64,000 nt of DNA from Rubrivivax sp. (lineage in GTDB: Bacteria > Pseudomonadota > Gammaproteobacteria > Burkholderiales > Burkholderiaceae_C), in assembly GCA_022843905.1 (NCBI GenBank), contig JALHMT010000001.1:186001-250000 (forward strand), in the 5' to 3' direction. Within the stretch, counting starts at the first letter, position 1, and each line of letters begins with the position of its first letter. Below the pieces are notes generated by a model that saw only the letters and a program-made list of their open reading frames with translations, was not told where the DNA came from and made no database searches. This document shows, in pieces, positions 25,743 to 34,620 of this stretch. The position numbers and the translations under genes are program-made.

Positions 25743-27968
25743 ATGAACAGGCCTCCCGCAGCCGACGACCTCGTCGCGAACCACGCCGCCGCCCTCGCTG
25801 CGGCACCTGCCGGCAGTGGCACGGCGCCCCAGACGACGTCGGGCGCCGGTCGCCTGCTGCTGGTCGACGACGACCTGCTGCTGCGCAGCATGGCCGCCGG
25901 CACGCTGCGGCACGCCGGTTTCGAGGTGGTGGAGGCCGACAGCGGCGAGCAGGCCCTGGTCGATTTCGGCGGCTCCAGCTTCGACCTGGTGCTGCTGGAC
26001 GTGGTGATGGGTGGTGCAGACGGCTTCGAGATCTGCCGCCGGCTGCGCGCGATGCCGCAGCCGCAGCCGGTGCCCATCGTCATGCTGACCGGGCTGAACG
26101 ACAGCGACACCATCGCGCAGGCCTACGAAGCCGGAGCCTCCGACTTCATCACCAAGCCGATCCAGTGGGCGCTGCTGCCGCAGCGTGTGCGCTACGGACT
26201 GCGCGTCAGCGCGGCCAGTGCTGCAGCCGTGCGCAGCCGTGAGAGCCTGGTGCGCGCGCAGCGGCTGGCCCATATGGGCAACTGGGAGTTCTCGCTGCAG
26301 GGCGCGATGCGCTGCTCCGACGAACTGGCGCGCATCTTCGGCGCGCCGGCCGACGCCATGCAGTGCGCCTCGCCCCAGATGTTCCTGTCGCGCGTCTGCG
26401 CGGCCGACCGTGAGCGCGTGGCCGAGGCGCGGGCCGCCGCGATGCAGGGGCAGCCCTACCAGCTGAGCTTCTCGATCGAGCGATTCGACGGCAGCGAGCG
26501 CATCGTGGCCGAGCACGCCGTGCCGCTGTGTGACGGGCTGGGCCGGCAGATCGGCGTGGAGGGCATCACGCAGGACATCACCGAACGGGTCGAGGCCGAG
26601 CGGCAGATCCGGCAGCTGGCGCTGCACGACGGGCTCACCGGCCTGCCCAATCGCCAGTTCTTCCTCGAACTGGCCGCCCCGACGATGGAGCGCGCCCGGC
26701 GCGCCGGCGCCTTGTGTGCCGTGCTGCACCTGGACGTCGACGATTTCAAGACCGTCAACGACGCACTGGGCCGCGCCAGCGGCGACATGCTGCTGCGCAT
26801 CGTGGCCGAGCGCCTGGAGCAGGGCACCAGGGGGTCGGACATCACTTCGGTGGGTGCCGCCGCGCGCGCGGCCGAGGTGGTGGCTCGCATCGGCGCCAAT
26901 GCCTTCACGATGATGCTCTACGACATCGGCCACCCCGAGAACGCGGCCAGCGCCGCGGCGCGGCTGATCCGCCTGCTGCAGCGGCCCATCAGCATGCAGG
27001 GCCGCCCCGTCGTGCTGGGCGCCAGCGTCGGCATCGCGCTGTACCCGCGTGACGGCCAGACGGCGCCCGAGCTGGCGGCGCATGCCGAGCAGGCCCTGTA
27101 CGCGGCCAAGAAGGCCGGCCGCTCGCAGCACCGCTACTACGACGAAGCGATGAACGTCGCCGCGCGCGAACGGCTGGCGCGCGAGAGCGAGTTGCGCGTG
27201 GCGATCGCGCACGACCAGCTTCGGCTGCACTTCCAGCCCAAGATCGATTCCGGCAGCGGCCTCATCGTCGGCGTCGAGGCCCTGGTGCGCTGGATGCACC
27301 CCGAGCGCGGCATGATCCCGCCGGCCAGCTTCATCCCGCTGGCCGAAGAGACCGGTCTGATCCACCCGCTCACCGACTGGGTCTTCAATGCCGCCTGCGA
27401 GACCCTGGCGGCGTGGACCCGGGCGGGACTGCGCGTGGTGCCGGTGTCGGTCAACATGGCCAGCCCCTGCTTCCGCACCGCCGGCCTGGTCGAGCGGCTG
27501 AGCACCCTGGTGAGTCGTCACGGCCTGCAGCCGTCGATGCTGGCGCTGGAGGTGACCGAGTCCATCCTGATGGACGACAACGAACAGGCCGCCTCGCGCC
27601 TGCATGCGCTGCGCGAACTGGGCTTCAAGCTGTCGCTGGACGACTTCGGCACCGGCTTCTCATCGCTGTCCTACGTCAAGCGCTTCCCCATCGATGAATT
27701 GAAGATCGACCGCAGCTTCGTGCAGGACCTGGCCGCCGGCGGCAAGGACCTGGCGCTGGTGGCTTCCATCGTCACGCTGGGCCGCCTGCTGGGCCTGGTG
27801 GTGGTGGCCGAAGGCGTGGAAACCGAAGGGCAGGCCGCGGCGCTGATCGCGCAGGGCTGCAGCGTGCATCAGGGCTTCCTGTACGCGCGGCCGGTGTCGG
27901 CCGACGCGCTGGCCGGCCGCCTGCGTCACGGGGCGCCGGCGCATGGGCGCGAGACACCCGCGCGCTGA
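25743..27968 (+). CDS. REC-PAS-GGDEF-EAL protein with degenerate GGDEF; probable c-di-GMP phosphodiesterase
   Basis: A 741-aa signalling protein. Receiver domain at about 35-155 with LLLVDDD, phospho-acceptor Asp86 in LVLLDVVMGG, and the conserved Thr and Lys (MLTGLND, FITKPIQ). A PAS-like domain follows (about 175-290), then a GGDEF fold starting LALHDGLTGLPNRQ. The signature reads GANAF at 384-388 instead of GGDEF, so cyclase activity should be lost. The EAL domain is complete: EALVRW from residue 512, LEVTES, LDDFGTGFSSL, LKIDRSF, VVAEGVET and HQGFLYARP. A phosphodiesterase gated by phosphorylation is likely. The start is uncertain (25644 is also possible). No histidine kinase gene is adjacent. 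Confidence 0.92.
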   Translation: MNRPPAADDLVANHAAALAAAPAGSGTAPQTTSGAGRLLLVDDDLLLRSMAAGTLRHAGFEVVEADSGEQALVDFGGSSFDLVLLDVVMGGADGFEICRRLRAMPQPQPVPIVMLTGLNDSDTIAQAYEAGASDFITKPIQWALLPQRVRYGLRVSAASAAAVRSRESLVRAQRLAHMGNWEFSLQGAMRCSDELARIFGAPADAMQCASPQMFLSRVCAADRERVAEARAAAMQGQPYQLSFSIERFDGSERIVAEHAVPLCDGLGRQIGVEGITQDITERVEAERQIRQLALHDGLTGLPNRQFFLELAAPTMERARRAGALCAVLHLDVDDFKTVNDALGRASGDMLLRIVAERLEQGTRGSDITSVGAAARAAEVVARIGANAFTMMLYDIGHPENAASAAARLIRLLQRPISMQGRPVVLGASVGIALYPRDGQTAPELAAHAEQALYAAKKAGRSQHRYYDEAMNVAARERLARESELRVAIAHDQLRLHFQPKIDSGSGLIVGVEALVRWMHPERGMIPPASFIPLAEETGLIHPLTDWVFNAACETLAAWTRAGLRVVPVSVNMASPCFRTAGLVERLSTLVSRHGLQPSMLALEVTESILMDDNEQAASRLHALRELGFKLSLDDFGTGFSSLSYVKRFPIDELKIDRSFVQDLAAGGKDLALVASIVTLGRLLGLVVVAEGVETEGQAAALIAQGCSVHQGFLYARPVSADALAGRLRHGAPAHGRETPAR

Positions 27969-27972
27969 AGCT

Positions 27973-28689
27973 TCAAGTGGCGGCGAACACCGCCAGCGCG
28001 CGGTCCATGCCGCCAGTGTCGACGCTGATCATGGCCCGCTCGCGCACGGCCGGCTTGGGGTGGTAGGCGATGGACAGGCCGGCGGCTTCCATCATCGGCA
28101 GGTCGTTGGCGCCGTCGCCCACCGCGATGGTCTGCGCCGTGGCTATGCCCATCAGCTCGGCCACTTCCAGCAGCACGCGCTTCTTCTCGGCGCCGTCGAC
28201 GATGTCGCCCCAGGGGCGGTCGAACAGCGTGCCGGTGAGGCGCCCGTTGAAGACGCCCAGCGTGTTGGCGCGTGCGAAGTCGAGCTTCAGGCGCTGCCTG
28301 ATGCGCTCGCTGAAGAAGGTGAAGCCGCCCGAGATGAGCAGCGTCTTGAGGCCTGCAGCCTGGCAGGCCTGGACGAAGGTCTGGACGCCCGGATTGAGCT
28401 GCAGCCGCTCGCGGTAGACCTGCTCCAGCGCCGCTTCCGGCACGCCGGCCAGCAGGGCGACGCGGCGGCGCAGGCTGTCCTTGTAGTCGGCGATCTCGCC
28501 TCGCATCGCGGCTTCGGTGATCTCCGCCACCTCGGCCTTGCGACCCGCGGCATCGGCGATCTCGTCCACGCACTCGATGTTGATGAGCGTGGAGTCCATG
28601 TCGAAGGCGACCAGCTTGAAGTCGCGCAGCGACAGCGGTGGCGTCAGGCCGCGAATGAAGAGGCCGGGCTGGAACTCGAGGGGCGTCAT
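27973..28689 (-). CDS. serB: Phosphoserine phosphatase SerB
   Basis: A 238-aa HAD-superfamily phosphatase that performs the last step of serine synthesis. The nucleophile motif is FDMDSTLINIECVDEIAD, motif II LLISGGFTFF, and the final motif AVGDGANDLPMM. It lacks the N-terminal ACT domain of longer SerB proteins. It is convergent with the EAL gene, with stop codons only four bases apart, and divergent from the SIS gene. Confidence 0.95.
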   Translation of the reverse strand: MTPLEFQPGLFIRGLTPPLSLRDFKLVAFDMDSTLINIECVDEIADAAGRKAEVAEITEAAMRGEIADYKDSLRRRVALLAGVPEAALEQVYRERLQLNPGVQTFVQACQAAGLKTLLISGGFTFFSERIRQRLKLDFARANTLGVFNGRLTGTLFDRPWGDIVDGAEKKRVLLEVAELMGIATAQTIAVGDGANDLPMMEAAGLSIAYHPKPAVRERAMISVDTGGMDRALAVFAAT

Positions 28690-28717
28690 GGGGCAGGGCG
28701 GACGATGAGAGCGTGGC

Positions 28718-28723
28718 TATTAT
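28718..28723 (+). promoter_or_regulatory. -10 box TATTAT at the SIS gene start
   Basis: TATTAT ends 7 bases before the ATG at 28731. This predicts transcription beginning at or next to the start codon (leaderless mRNA) and supports choosing 28731 over the upstream GTG at 28713. Confidence 0.4.
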
Positions 28724-28730
28724 CGACAGC

Positions 28731-29774
28731 ATGAGCGATGCCCCCGGGGCCACCACGTCGATGATGCGGGCCGAAGCCCTGCAGGCGCCCGCGGCCGTGG
28801 CGCGCCTGCTGTCCAGCGACGCCGACCTGTACCAGGCGCTGGCGCGTTGCTGGAGCGACGCTCCGCCGGGCGGCCTGCTGACTCTGGCGCGCGGCAGCTC
28901 CGACCACGCCGCCTCGGCGATGGCCTATGCCGTGATGTCGCGCCTGGGGCGCCTGGTGACTTCACTGCCGATGTCGCTGCTGACCTTGTACGGTGCCCGC
29001 TTCGACGGCCCGCATCTCTGGGCCGTGGCCTTCTCGCAGTCGGGCCAGAGCCCTGACCTGGTCGAACCCCTGCGGCAGTTCGGGCAGGGCGGCGCACAGA
29101 CCATGGCCGTCGTCAATGACACCGCATCGCCGCTGGCCGGCGCGGCGCGCTGGGTGCTGCCCCTGCACGCCGGCGCCGAGGCCAGCGTGGCAGCCACCAA
29201 GAGCTTCATCGCGCAGTGGGTGGCGGGCCTGCGCCTGGTGCAGTGCTGTCAGGGAGATGCCGCGCTGGCCGCGGCCCTGCAGGCCTTGCCTGAAGCGCTG
29301 CAGCGTGCCGCGGCTGCCGACTGGACCTCGCCCTTCGACGAACTGCGGCAGGCCGACAGCCTGTTCGTCGTCGGCCGCGGCGCGGGCTTGTCGGCCGCGC
29401 TCGAAATGGCGCTGAAGTTCAAGGAGACCTGCGGCATCCACGCCGAGGCCTTCTCCGGTGCCGAAGTGCAGCACGGTCCGATGGCACTGGTGGGCCCCGG
29501 CTTCCCGCTGCTGGTGCTGGCGCCGCGCGGCCCGGCGCAGGCCGGGCTGCTGGCGCTGGCCGAGGCCATGCGGGCACGCGGGGCCCGCGTGCTGCTGGCC
29601 GCACCACCGGGCACGCCGGGAGCCGAACTGCCGCTGCAGCCGGCCGATCACGAAGACCTCGATGCGCTGTGCGCGGTGCAGAGCTTCTATCCCGCGGTGG
29701 AAGCCCTGGCGCGGGCCCGTGGCTTCGATCCGGACCAGCCGCGCCATCTGGCCAAGGTGACGCGAACCCGATGA
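28731..29774 (+). CDS. SIS-domain sugar-phosphate aminotransferase/deaminase-like protein
   Basis: A 347-aa protein with two SIS domains, like the isomerase half of GlmS without the glutaminase part (AgaS/NagB-II-type). Marks are LARGSSDHAASAMAYAVM and SQSGQSPDLVEPLRQF in the first half, then GRGAGLSAALEMALKFKETCGIHAEAFSGAEVQHGPMALV in the second. It would isomerise or deaminate an amino-sugar phosphate. No nag or aga genes flank it, so the pathway is open. Confidence 0.88.
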   Translation: MSDAPGATTSMMRAEALQAPAAVARLLSSDADLYQALARCWSDAPPGGLLTLARGSSDHAASAMAYAVMSRLGRLVTSLPMSLLTLYGARFDGPHLWAVAFSQSGQSPDLVEPLRQFGQGGAQTMAVVNDTASPLAGAARWVLPLHAGAEASVAATKSFIAQWVAGLRLVQCCQGDAALAAALQALPEALQRAAAADWTSPFDELRQADSLFVVGRGAGLSAALEMALKFKETCGIHAEAFSGAEVQHGPMALVGPGFPLLVLAPRGPAQAGLLALAEAMRARGARVLLAAPPGTPGAELPLQPADHEDLDALCAVQSFYPAVEALARARGFDPDQPRHLAKVTRTR

Positions 29775-29808
29775 AGCCCGCAGGCGCGCTCGCCGGGTCG
29801 CCGAGGCC

Positions 29809-32800
29809 TCAGGCCGCTGCCGGCACCGGCGTCCCCAGCCCGCGCAGCACGTCGCGCACGTACATCGCCCGCTCGGCCGGCGTGGCCAGTTCGCGGTCGA
29901 TGCGCAGCTTGTCGTTGCCGGCCAGCTTGATGGCGCGGTTCTTCTGCACCAGCTCGATGATCCTGCGCGCGTCGATCGGCGGGTTGGGGCGGAACACGAT
30001 GTTCATCAGTTTCGGGCCGGCGTCGATCTTGGCCACGCCGTAGGGCCTGGCCAGCACGCGCAGGCGGTGCGTGTCGAAGAGGGTCTGGCCCTGCGCCGGC
30101 AGCTTGCCGAAGCGGTCGGTGATCTCTTCGAGCAGGGCGTCGATGGCCTCGGGCTTCTCGGCCGTGGCCAGGCGCTTGTAGAGTGACAGGCGCACGTGCA
30201 CGTCGCCGCAGTAGGCGTCGGGCAGCAGCGCCGGGGCGTGCAGGTTGACCTCGGTGGTGCCGAGCAGGCCGCCCAGCGGCGACAGCAGGTCGGGCTCGCG
30301 GCCGGCCTTCAGGGAGCGCACGGCCTCGGACAGCATGTCGTTGTAGAGCTGGAAGCCCACCTCCATCATGTTCCCGCTCTGGTTTTCGCCCAGCACCTCG
30401 CCGGCGCCGCGGATCTCCAGGTCGTGCATCGCGAGGTAGAAACCCGAGCCCAGCTCCTCCATCTGCTGGATGGCTTCCAGCCGCTGCGCCGCCTGCTTGG
30501 TCAGGCCCTCGACGTCGGGCACCAGCAGATAGGCATAGGCCTGGTGGTGGCTGCGGCCGACGCGGCCGCGCAGCTGGTGCAGCTGGGCCAGGCCGAACTT
30601 GTCGGCGCGGCTGATGACGATGGTGTTGGCGCTGGGCACGTCGATGCCGGTCTCGATGATGGTCGAGCACAGCAGCAGGTTGTGGCGCTGCGCCACGAAG
30701 TCGCGCATCACGCGTTCCAGCTCGCGCTCGGGCATCTGGCCGTGCGCCACGGCGATGCGCGCCTCGGGCAGCAGCTCGGCCAGCTTCTCGCGCCGGTTCT
30801 CGATGGTCTCGACCTCGTTGTGCAGGAAGTAGACCTGCCCGCCGCGCTTGAGCTCGCGCAGCACGGCTTCGCGGATGGTGCTGGTGCCTTCGTTGCGCAC
30901 GAAGGTCTTGATGGCCAGCCGGCGCTGCGGCGCGGTGGCGATCACGCTGAGGTCGCGCAGGCCTTCCAGCGCCATGCCCAGCGTGCGCGGGATCGGCGTG
31001 GCGGTGAGCGTCAGCACGTCGACCTCGGCGCGCAGCGCCTTCATCGCTTCCTTGTGACGCACGCCGAAGCGGTGTTCCTCGTCGATGACCAGCAGCCCCA
31101 GGCGCGCGAACTTCACGTCCTGGCTCAGCAGCTTGTGCGTGCCCACGACGATGTCGATGCTGCCGTTCTCGATGCCTTCGATGGCCGCCTTCACTTCCTT
31201 GGGGCTGCGGAAGCGCGACAGCTCGGCCACCTTCACCGGCCACTTGCCGAAGCGGTCGACCAGGGTCTGGTAGTGCTGCTCGGCCAGCAGCGTGGTGGGC
31301 GCCAGGATGGCCACCTGCTTGCCGCCGTGCACGGCGACGAAGGCGGCGCGCAGCGCGACCTCGGTCTTGCCGAAGCCGACGTCGCCGCAGATCAGCCGGT
31401 CCATCGGCTTGGGGCTCACCATGTCCTGGATCACGGCGTGGATGGCGGCGCGCTGGTCGGCCGTCTCCTCGAAGCCGAAGCTGGTGGCGAAGGCCTCGTA
31501 GTCGTGCGGGCTGAAGCGGTGCGCCATGCCTTCGCGCGCGGCGCGGCGCGCGTACAGGTTCAGCAGTTCGGCCGCCGTGTCGCGCACCTGTTCGGCGGCC
31601 TTGCGCCGGGCCTTCTCCCACTGGCCCGAGCCCAGGCGGTGCAGCGGCGCCTCGTCGGCGCTCACGCCGGTGTAGCGGCCGATCAGGTGCAGCTGCGACA
31701 CCGGCACGTAGAGCGTGGCCTTGTCGGCGTATTCCAGGTGCAGGAACTCGCTGGCGCCTTCGCCCAGGTCGATGTTCATGAGCCCCTGGTAGCGCCCGAT
31801 GCCGTGGTTGACGTGCACCACGGGGTCGCCGATCTTCAGCTCCGACAGGTCCTTGATCAGCGCGTCGACGCTGCTGACCTGCTCCTGCTTGCGCCGCCGG
31901 CGGGCCTGCGGCGAGGTCGCGAAGAGCTCGGTCTCGGTGATGAACTGCAGCGACAGCGCGCCGGTGTCGGCCGGCTCCATCCAGTGGAAGCCCGCGGCCA
32001 GCGGCGCCGAGGCGATGGCCACCTTCTCGTCGCCTTCCAGGAACTCGACCAGCGTGCCGACGCTGGGCACGGCGATCTTGTGGTCGCGCAGCAGGTCGAG
32101 CAGGCTCTCGCGGCGGCCGTCGCTCTCGGCCACCAGCAGCACGCGGTGCGGCGTCTGGTCGAGGTGGCGTTCCAGCAGCTGCAGCGGGTCGGTGGCACCG
32201 CGGTCCACCGACACGTCGGGCAGCGGGCGGCACCATTCCGTCGGCTCGGTGCCGCGCAGCGCCAGCGTGGCGTGCGCCTGCGTCAGCGTGAAGAAGTCGT
32301 CGCTGCGCAGGAACAGGGCCTCGGGCGGCAGGATGGGGCGCTCGGGGTCGTGCTGCAGGAAACGGTGACGCTCGCGGGTGTCGACCCAGAAGCGCTGCAG
32401 GGCTTCGTCGATCTCGCCGTGCAGCACCACGGTGGCGGCACCGCCCAGGTAGGTGAAGATGGTGGCGGTGTCTTCGAAGAACAGCGGCAGGTAGTACTCG
32501 ATGCCGCCGGTGGCCAGGCCGGTGGCGATGTCCTTGTAGACGCGCGAACGGGTCGGGTCGCCTTCGATCTTCTCGCGCCAGCGCGAGCGGAAGGCCGTGC
32601 GTGCGGCCTCGTCCATCGGAAACTCGCGGCCGGGCAGCAGGCGCACCTCGGGCACGGGGTACAGGCTGCGCTGCGAGTCGGGGTCGAAGGTGCGGATGGA
32701 GTCGACCTCGTCGCCGAACAGGTCCACGCGGTAGGGCACCGGGCTGCCCATGGGGAACAGGTCGATGAGGCCGCCGCGCACGGCGTATTCGCCCGGCGAC

Positions 32801-33267
32801 ACCACCTGGCTGACGTGCTGGTAGCCGGCCAGCGTGAGCTGTGCCTTCAGGCGTGCTTCGTCCAGCCGCGTCTTCTGCTTGAAGTGGAAGGTGTAGCCGG
32901 CCATGAAGGACGGCGGCGCCAGGCGGGTCAGCGCCGTGGTGGCCGGCAGCAGCACCACGTCGACGTCCTGGTTGCGCACGCGCCAGAGCGTGGCCAGGCG
33001 CTCGGAGATCAGGTCCTGGTGCGGCGAGAAGGTGTCGTAGGGCAGCGTCTCCCAGTCGGGAAAGACGGCAGTGCGCAGGCCGGGCTCGAAGAACGGCATC
33101 TCGTCGGCCAGGCGCTGGGCGTCGGCGGGCTCGGCGGTCACGATGGCCAGCATCTGGCCGGCCGAGGTGCGCTCGCGGGCCAGTCGTGCGAGCAGCAGGG
33201 CGTCTCCCGACCCCGTGGGGCGGGGCAGCGTGAAGCGTTTGCCGGGGACGATGCGGGGAAGTTGCAT
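29809..33267 (-). CDS. mfd: Transcription-repair coupling factor Mfd
   Basis: A full-length 1152-aa Mfd. It displaces RNA polymerase stalled at lesions and recruits UvrA. The N-terminal third is the UvrB-like module ([22 protein letters not shown]). The RNA-polymerase-interacting domain near residue 480 reads [19 protein letters not shown]. Translocase motifs are [29 protein letters not shown] and [13 protein letters not shown], and the C-terminal TRCF domain follows. It starts 103 bases from the divergent ispD, with a hairpin-containing leader. Confidence 0.97.
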   Translation of the reverse strand: MQLPRIVPGKRFTLPRPTGSGDALLLARLARERTSAGQMLAIVTAEPADAQRLADEMPFFEPGLRTAVFPDWETLPYDTFSPHQDLISERLATLWRVRNQDVDVVLLPATTALTRLAPPSFMAGYTFHFKQKTRLDEARLKAQLTLAGYQHVSQVVSPGEYAVRGGLIDLFPMGSPVPYRVDLFGDEVDSIRTFDPDSQRSLYPVPEVRLLPGREFPMDEAARTAFRSRWREKIEGDPTRSRVYKDIATGLATGGIEYYLPLFFEDTATIFTYLGGAATVVLHGEIDEALQRFWVDTRERHRFLQHDPERPILPPEALFLRSDDFFTLTQAHATLALRGTEPTEWCRPLPDVSVDRGATDPLQLLERHLDQTPHRVLLVAESDGRRESLLDLLRDHKIAVPSVGTLVEFLEGDEKVAIASAPLAAGFHWMEPADTGALSLQFITETELFATSPQARRRRKQEQVSSVDALIKDLSELKIGDPVVHVNHGIGRYQGLMNIDLGEGASEFLHLEYADKATLYVPVSQLHLIGRYTGVSADEAPLHRLGSGQWEKARRKAAEQVRDTAAELLNLYARRAAREGMAHRFSPHDYEAFATSFGFEETADQRAAIHAVIQDMVSPKPMDRLICGDVGFGKTEVALRAAFVAVHGGKQVAILAPTTLLAEQHYQTLVDRFGKWPVKVAELSRFRSPKEVKAAIEGIENGSIDIVVGTHKLLSQDVKFARLGLLVIDEEHRFGVRHKEAMKALRAEVDVLTLTATPIPRTLGMALEGLRDLSVIATAPQRRLAIKTFVRNEGTSTIREAVLRELKRGGQVYFLHNEVETIENRREKLAELLPEARIAVAHGQMPERELERVMRDFVAQRHNLLLCSTIIETGIDVPSANTIVISRADKFGLAQLHQLRGRVGRSHHQAYAYLLVPDVEGLTKQAAQRLEAIQQMEELGSGFYLAMHDLEIRGAGEVLGENQSGNMMEVGFQLYNDMLSEAVRSLKAGREPDLLSPLGGLLGTTEVNLHAPALLPDAYCGDVHVRLSLYKRLATAEKPEAIDALLEEITDRFGKLPAQGQTLFDTHRLRVLARPYGVAKIDAGPKLMNIVFRPNPPIDARRIIELVQKNRAIKLAGNDKLRIDRELATPAERAMYVRDVLRGLGTPVPAAA

Positions 33268-33291
33268 GGGAGCGGTGCCACAAAAGCAAAT

Positions 33292-33317
33292 CGCCCCGCC
33301 GCAGGGCCGGCGGGGCG
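33292..33317 (-). promoter_or_regulatory. Perfect 10-bp hairpin in the mfd leader (attenuator-like)
   Basis: Arms CGCCCCGCCG and CGGCGGGGCG flank a 6-base loop. On the minus strand the stem is followed by ATTTGCTTTTG, a T-rich tail, 25 bases before the mfd ATG. A second small hairpin (ACCCC/GGGGT, 33327-33340) precedes it in the transcript. It could terminate or attenuate mfd transcription. Confidence 0.5.
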
Positions 33318-33354
33318 CGAAACGGGACCCCGAACGGGGTGTCGGGCGGGCCGA

Positions 33355-33364
33355 ATTCTAGAAT
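33355..33364. promoter_or_regulatory. Shared divergent -10 element for mfd and ispD
   Basis: ATTCTAGAAT is a perfect palindrome, so it reads TAGAAT on both strands. On the plus strand it ends 6 bases before the ispD ATG, implying a leaderless ispD message. On the minus strand it would start an mfd leader of about 80 bases. Confidence 0.5.
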
Positions 33365-33370
33365 CGCCCC

Positions 33371-34084
33371 ATGAACCTTGCCTGGAGCCCAGGACTCGCC
33401 CCGCGCTGTGTCGCCCTCGTGCCTTGCGCCGGCGTCGGCCAGCGTGCCGGCGCCGGCGGGCCCAAGCAGTATGCGCCGCTGGCCGGCCGCGTGGTGGTGG
33501 CGCACACGCTGGCCGCCCTGGCGGCGGTGCAGCGCCTGGAGGCCACACTGGTGGTGCTGTCGCCCGAGGACACGCAGTTCGAGGAACACCTGCCGCGTTT
33601 CGAAGGCGAGCGCAGCTGGGTGGCACGCTGTGGTGGCGCCACGCGCGCCGAGACCGTGGCCGCCGGACTGCAGGCGCTGCGAGAGCGCGGCGTGGCGCCG
33701 CACGACTGGGTGCTGGTGCACGACGCTGCACGCTGCCTGCTGCGGCCCGAATGGGTCGACCGCCTGATCGACGCCTGTGCCGACGACGAGGTGGGCGGTC
33801 TGCTGGCGATGCCGCTGGCCGACACGCTGAAGCAGGCCGACGGCGGTCGTGCCGTGCAGACGATCGACCGCCACGACAAGTGGTCCGCACAGACGCCGCA
33901 GATGTTTCGCCTGGGCTTGCTGGAGCGCGCCCTGGTGCATGCCGGCGGCCAGGTCACCGACGAGGCCAGCGCCATCGAAAGACTGGGTCATGCACCGAAG
34001 CTCGTGCCCGGCGACATGGAGAACCTGAAGATCACCTGGCCGGCCGACTTCGCGCTGGCCGCCCGACTGCTGGAGACACGATGA
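33371..34084 (+). CDS. ispD: 2-C-methyl-D-erythritol 4-phosphate cytidylyltransferase IspD
   Basis: A 237-aa enzyme of the MEP isoprenoid pathway that couples CTP to MEP. The nucleotide loop is [18 protein letters not shown] and the second motif is [11 protein letters not shown]. Near the end, [26 protein letters not shown] is typical. It overlaps ispF by four bases (ATGA). The first 12 residues precede the usual start of the fold but are short enough to be real. Confidence 0.96.
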   Translation: MNLAWSPGLAPRCVALVPCAGVGQRAGAGGPKQYAPLAGRVVVAHTLAALAAVQRLEATLVVLSPEDTQFEEHLPRFEGERSWVARCGGATRAETVAAGLQALRERGVAPHDWVLVHDAARCLLRPEWVDRLIDACADDEVGGLLAMPLADTLKQADGGRAVQTIDRHDKWSAQTPQMFRLGLLERALVHAGGQVTDEASAIERLGHAPKLVPGDMENLKITWPADFALAARLLETR

Positions 34085-34584
34085 ATCCGCTCGCAATGCG
34101 TATCGGCGAAGGCTGGGACACCCATGCGCTGGTCGCCGGCCGTCCCCTCGTGCTGGGCGGCGTGACCGTGCCGCACACGCACGGCCTGCTGGGCCACAGC
34201 GATGCCGATGCCTTGCTGCACGCCATCACCGACGCGCTGCTGGGCGCTGCCGGCCTGGGCGACATCGGCCGCCATTTCCCCGACACCGATGCGCAGTTCG
34301 CCGGCGCCGATTCCAGCGTGCTGCTGCTGGAAGCCTACCGCCGCGTGCGCGAGCAGCAGTACGCCATCGTCAACATCGACAGCACCATCGTAGCGCAGGC
34401 GCCGAAGCTCGCGCCGCACATCCCGGCGATGGTGGCGCACATCACCGAGGTGCTGGGCCTGGAGCCCGGGCGCGTGAACGTCAAGGCCAAGACGGCCGAG
34501 AAGATGGGCCCGGTGGGCGAAGGCCGCGCCATCGAGGCGCGCGCCGTGTGCCTGCTGGCCAAGGTCGAGCCGGACCGCTGGTAG
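34081..34584 (+). CDS. ispF: 2-C-methyl-D-erythritol 2,4-cyclodiphosphate synthase IspF
   Basis: A 167-aa MEP-pathway enzyme. Metal ligands lie in GEGWDTHAL (Asp, His) and [24 protein letters not shown] and the C-terminal [16 protein letters not shown] are family hallmarks. Translation is coupled to ispD by start/stop overlap. A later ATG at 34096 (MRIGEGWD) would give the more common N-terminus. Confidence 0.97.
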   Translation: MNPLAMRIGEGWDTHALVAGRPLVLGGVTVPHTHGLLGHSDADALLHAITDALLGAAGLGDIGRHFPDTDAQFAGADSSVLLLEAYRRVREQQYAIVNIDSTIVAQAPKLAPHIPAMVAHITEVLGLEPGRVNVKAKTAEKMGPVGEGRAIEARAVCLLAKVEPDRW

Positions 34585-34594
34585 GGCAGGGGCA

Positions 34595-34610
34595 CAGGGG
34601 CTGGCCCCTG
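34595..34610. terminator. Hairpin between convergent ispF and the haloperoxidase gene
   Basis: CAGGGG (34595-34600) pairs with CCCCTG (34605-34610) around CTGG. It fills the 36-base gap between two convergent stop codons, so a bidirectional terminator is likely although no T-run is seen. Confidence 0.45.
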
Positions 34611-34620
34611 CGCGCCGCCG

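Noticed and set aside
29687..34096. A 1469-codon minus-strand frame across mfd and ispD
   Set aside because: Extremely Arg/Ala/Pro-rich and out of frame with both recognised genes; the true mfd frame overlaps it. High GC removes stop codons.
30196..34584. A 1462-codon plus-strand frame
   Set aside because: Only the last 167 codons (ispF) are real. The rest is antisense to mfd and out of frame with ispD.
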